This document shows, piece by piece, positions 33,555-35,247 of a stretch of DNA of 35,247 nucleotides (position 1 is its first letter; every line of letters starts with the position of its first letter). The position numbers and the translations under genes are program-made. The stretch covers positions 1 through 35,247 of the forward strand of contig JAUPTV010000126.1 in the NCBI GenBank assembly GCA_030917925.1, in the 5' to 3' direction. The notes beneath the pieces were generated by a model. It was not told the origin of the DNA. It searched no databases and saw nothing but the letters and a program-made list of their open reading frames with translations. The DNA is from Pseudomonadota bacterium. Lineage in GTDB: Bacteria; Pseudomonadota; Gammaproteobacteria; Competibacterales; Competibacteraceae.

Positions 33555-34585
33555 GACGCCAGTTTCTGAGTGCAACGGACGAACTCATCCAGCTTGGCTC
33601 GCGCTGCGCCGTTAGCCAGGACATCCCGCGCCAGCCAGATGCCATCGTCAATCGAAGCGCTGATATTGGCGGCATACAGCGCCGCGCCGGCGTTGAACGC
33701 CACGATGTCGCGGGCCGCGCCCGGATGGTTATCCAACGCCGCCAGCATCAGCGTCTTGGACTGTTCGGCGTCTTCCACTCGCAGACCGCGATTCGACACC
33801 ATCGCCAAGCCAAAGTCCTCGGGGTGAATTTCGTATTCGGTAATCTCACCGTTTTTCAGTTCGCCCACCAGTGTCGCCGCGCCCAGCGAGATTTCATCCA
33901 TGCCATCCTTGCCCCATACGACAAGAACGTGTCCAGCGCCCAAGCGTTTCATCACCCGCACCAGGATGCCGACCAGATCGGGATGGAAGACGCCCAGCAA
34001 TTGATTCGGCGCACCCGCCGGATTGGTCAGCGGCCCGAGAATATTGAAAATCGTGCGCACACCCATCTCGCGGCGTACCGGCGCGACGTTTTTCATCGCT
34101 AGATGATGATTGGGCGCAAACATGAAGCCGATGCCGGTGGTTTCAATACATTCAGCGACCTGTTCCGGTTTCAGGTCAATACGCACACCCAGTGCCTCCA
34201 GTACGTCGGCACTCCCCGATTTGGAGGACACACCGCGATTGCCATGTTTGGCGACGCGGGCACCGGCAGCGGCAAGGACAAACATGCTGGCCGTAGAGAT
34301 GTTAAAGGTGTGCGAACCATCGCCGCCGGTGCCGACAATATCCACGAAATGCTCATGCGGCGGCGGAACGTGAACCTTGGTGGACAGGTCGCGCATCACC
34401 GTAGCGGCGGCGGTAATTTCGTCAATGGTTTCCTTTTTGACCCGCAGGCCGGTGAGAACGGCGGCGGTCATCACGGGGGAAATATCACCCGCCATGATCT
34501 GCCGCATCAGCGACAGCATCTCATCGTAGAAAATCTCCCGATGTTCGATGGTGCGTTGCAGGGCTTCCTGGGGGGTAATGGACAT
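33551..34585 (-). CDS. trpD: Anthranilate phosphoribosyltransferase
   Basis: A 344-residue enzyme that attaches phosphoribose to anthranilate. The PRPP site is [22 protein letters not shown], and [29 protein letters not shown] and [14 protein letters not shown] are further family signatures. It is the stand-alone form, not fused to TrpG. ATG 34585 begins [18 protein letters not shown], 21 nt after the trpG stop; it overlaps trpC by 4 nt. Confidence 0.97.
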   Translation of the reverse strand: MSITPQEALQRTIEHREIFYDEMLSLMRQIMAGDISPVMTAAVLTGLRVKKETIDEITAAATVMRDLSTKVHVPPPHEHFVDIVGTGGDGSHTFNISTASMFVLAAAGARVAKHGNRGVSSKSGSADVLEALGVRIDLKPEQVAECIETTGIGFMFAPNHHLAMKNVAPVRREMGVRTIFNILGPLTNPAGAPNQLLGVFHPDLVGILVRVMKRLGAGHVLVVWGKDGMDEISLGAATLVGELKNGEITEYEIHPEDFGLAMVSNRGLRVEDAEQSKTLMLAALDNHPGAARDIVAFNAGAALYAANISASIDDGIWLARDVLANGAARAKLDEFVRCTQKLAS

Positions 34586-34606
34586 AAGTCAGGTTCTCCG
34601 GGGCGT

Positions 34607-35188
34607 TCAATGCCGGGTCAGAAAATTGCGCAGCAGCGCGTGGCCGTGCTCGGTCAAAATCGATTCGGGGTGGAATTGTACGCCTTCCACCGGCAAGGTT
34701 TTATGGCGCACCCCCATAATTTCATCCACATTGCCGTCAGGCGTCCGGGTCCAGGCCGTCACTTCCAGACTATCCGGCAGGGTCGCCTTCTCGATGACCA
34801 GGGAATGATAACGCACGACGGTAAAGGGGTTGGGCAGGTCGGCGAATACGCCCTGACCAGCATGGTAAACCTGGGAAGTTTTACCGTGCATGACCTGGCC
34901 GGCCCGAACGATGCGCCCACCGAAAGCCTGACCAATGCTTTGATGCCCCAGGCAGACGCCCAGCAGAGGGAGTTGTCCGGCAAACCGCTCGATAGCGGCC
35001 AGCGAAATACCGGCCTCGTTGGGGGTACAAGGACCCGGTGAAAGAACCAGGCGCTCGGGGTGCAGTTCAGCGATCTGCTCCAGCGTAATCTGGTCGTTGC
35101 GGTACACCCACACATCTTCGCCCAACTCGCCAAAGTATTGCGCCAGGTTATAGGTAAAGGAGTCGTAGTTGTCGATCATAAGCAACAT
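34607..35188 (-). CDS. trpG: Anthranilate synthase glutamine amidotransferase (TrpG/PabA)
   Basis: A 193-residue class-I amidotransferase that provides ammonia to TrpE, and in many gammaproteobacteria also to PabB. Motifs: [32 protein letters not shown], nucleophile Cys79 in [17 protein letters not shown], and His173/Glu175 in [19 protein letters not shown] precedes ATG 35188. It is followed by trpD and trpC in the common trpGDC operon; trpE is not in the window. The 59 bases beyond the start hold no gene I can identify. Confidence 0.95.
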   Translation of the reverse strand: MLLMIDNYDSFTYNLAQYFGELGEDVWVYRNDQITLEQIAELHPERLVLSPGPCTPNEAGISLAAIERFAGQLPLLGVCLGHQSIGQAFGGRIVRAGQVMHGKTSQVYHAGQGVFADLPNPFTVVRYHSLVIEKATLPDSLEVTAWTRTPDGNVDEIMGVRHKTLPVEGVQFHPESILTEHGHALLRNFLTRH

Positions 35189-35247
35189 AAATTATCTATC
35201 CTTATTGCGGATTCTTCAGCTTTAATGGTTGATATCGGCCCTGTCGG

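Noticed and set aside
34103-35041. Plus-strand open frame of 312 codons opposite trpD/trpG
   Set aside because: It spans two well-defined minus-strand genes and their junction, and its translation is compositionally odd.
35189-35247. 3' end of trpE upstream of trpG
   Set aside because: Short open frames end here (for example ...DRADINH stop), but none can be matched to a TrpE C-terminus with confidence.

Overview
The window looks like a chromosomal segment of a nitrogen-fixing gammaproteobacterium. Evidence is the NifL/NifA regulator pair beside an rnfABCDGEH operon (an arrangement known from Azotobacter vinelandii rnf1), a Pil/Chp-type chemosensory cluster, the gammaproteobacterial ygfB-pepP / zapA-6S RNA-5-FCL neighbourhood, Coq7/UbiH ubiquinone hydroxylases and paired OmpC-like porins. 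A Competibacter-like lineage is a plausible guess, but sequence comparison would be needed to assign it. All genes look intact except the 5'-cut folP; no transposase, integrase, phage gene or CRISPR array is visible.

Layout. 1-773: end of folP. 862-9160: nitrogen-fixation block, with nifL-nifA on the minus strand and rnfABCDGEH on the plus strand, divergent from a 270-bp region. That region holds two exact TGT-N10-ACA NifA-type sites and two back-to-back sigma-54 promoter motifs. 9176-10408: ubiH. 10692-21141: chemosensory operon made of two tandem response regulators with an extra N-terminal domain, a pilH-like regulator, a CheW-like protein, a periplasmic binding protein, a PilJ-like receptor, a 1200-residue PilL/ChpA-like hybrid kinase and two CheW-like proteins. 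21174-23631: PilZ protein, pepP and ygfB (minus). 23760-25185: zapB-like, zapA, 6S RNA and 5-formyltetrahydrofolate cyclo-ligase. 25189-30006: ilvA, rpiA and two porins. 30141-31115: rplM-rpsI-tRNA-Gln with a terminator. 31233-32649: ferredoxin-like gene, coq7 and an OsmC-family gene. 32733-35188: trpG-trpD-trpC.

How the genes work together. NifA should activate both its own operon and rnf from the shared sites. The Rnf complex would then use the membrane ion gradient to drive electrons from NADH to the low-potential ferredoxin or flavodoxin that feeds nitrogenase. The NifL here is unusual: it lacks the N-terminal FAD-binding PAS1 domain of characterised NifL proteins and carries a cluster of five cysteines in its only PAS domain, suggesting a different redox sensor. 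The chemosensory operon probably controls surface motility or another type IV pilus or second-messenger output; its binding-protein gene between the CheW and receptor genes suggests indirect ligand sensing. This cluster lies between pepP and ubiH, which are adjacent in many gammaproteobacteria, so it may be an insertion into an ancestral ygfB-pepP-ubiH operon.
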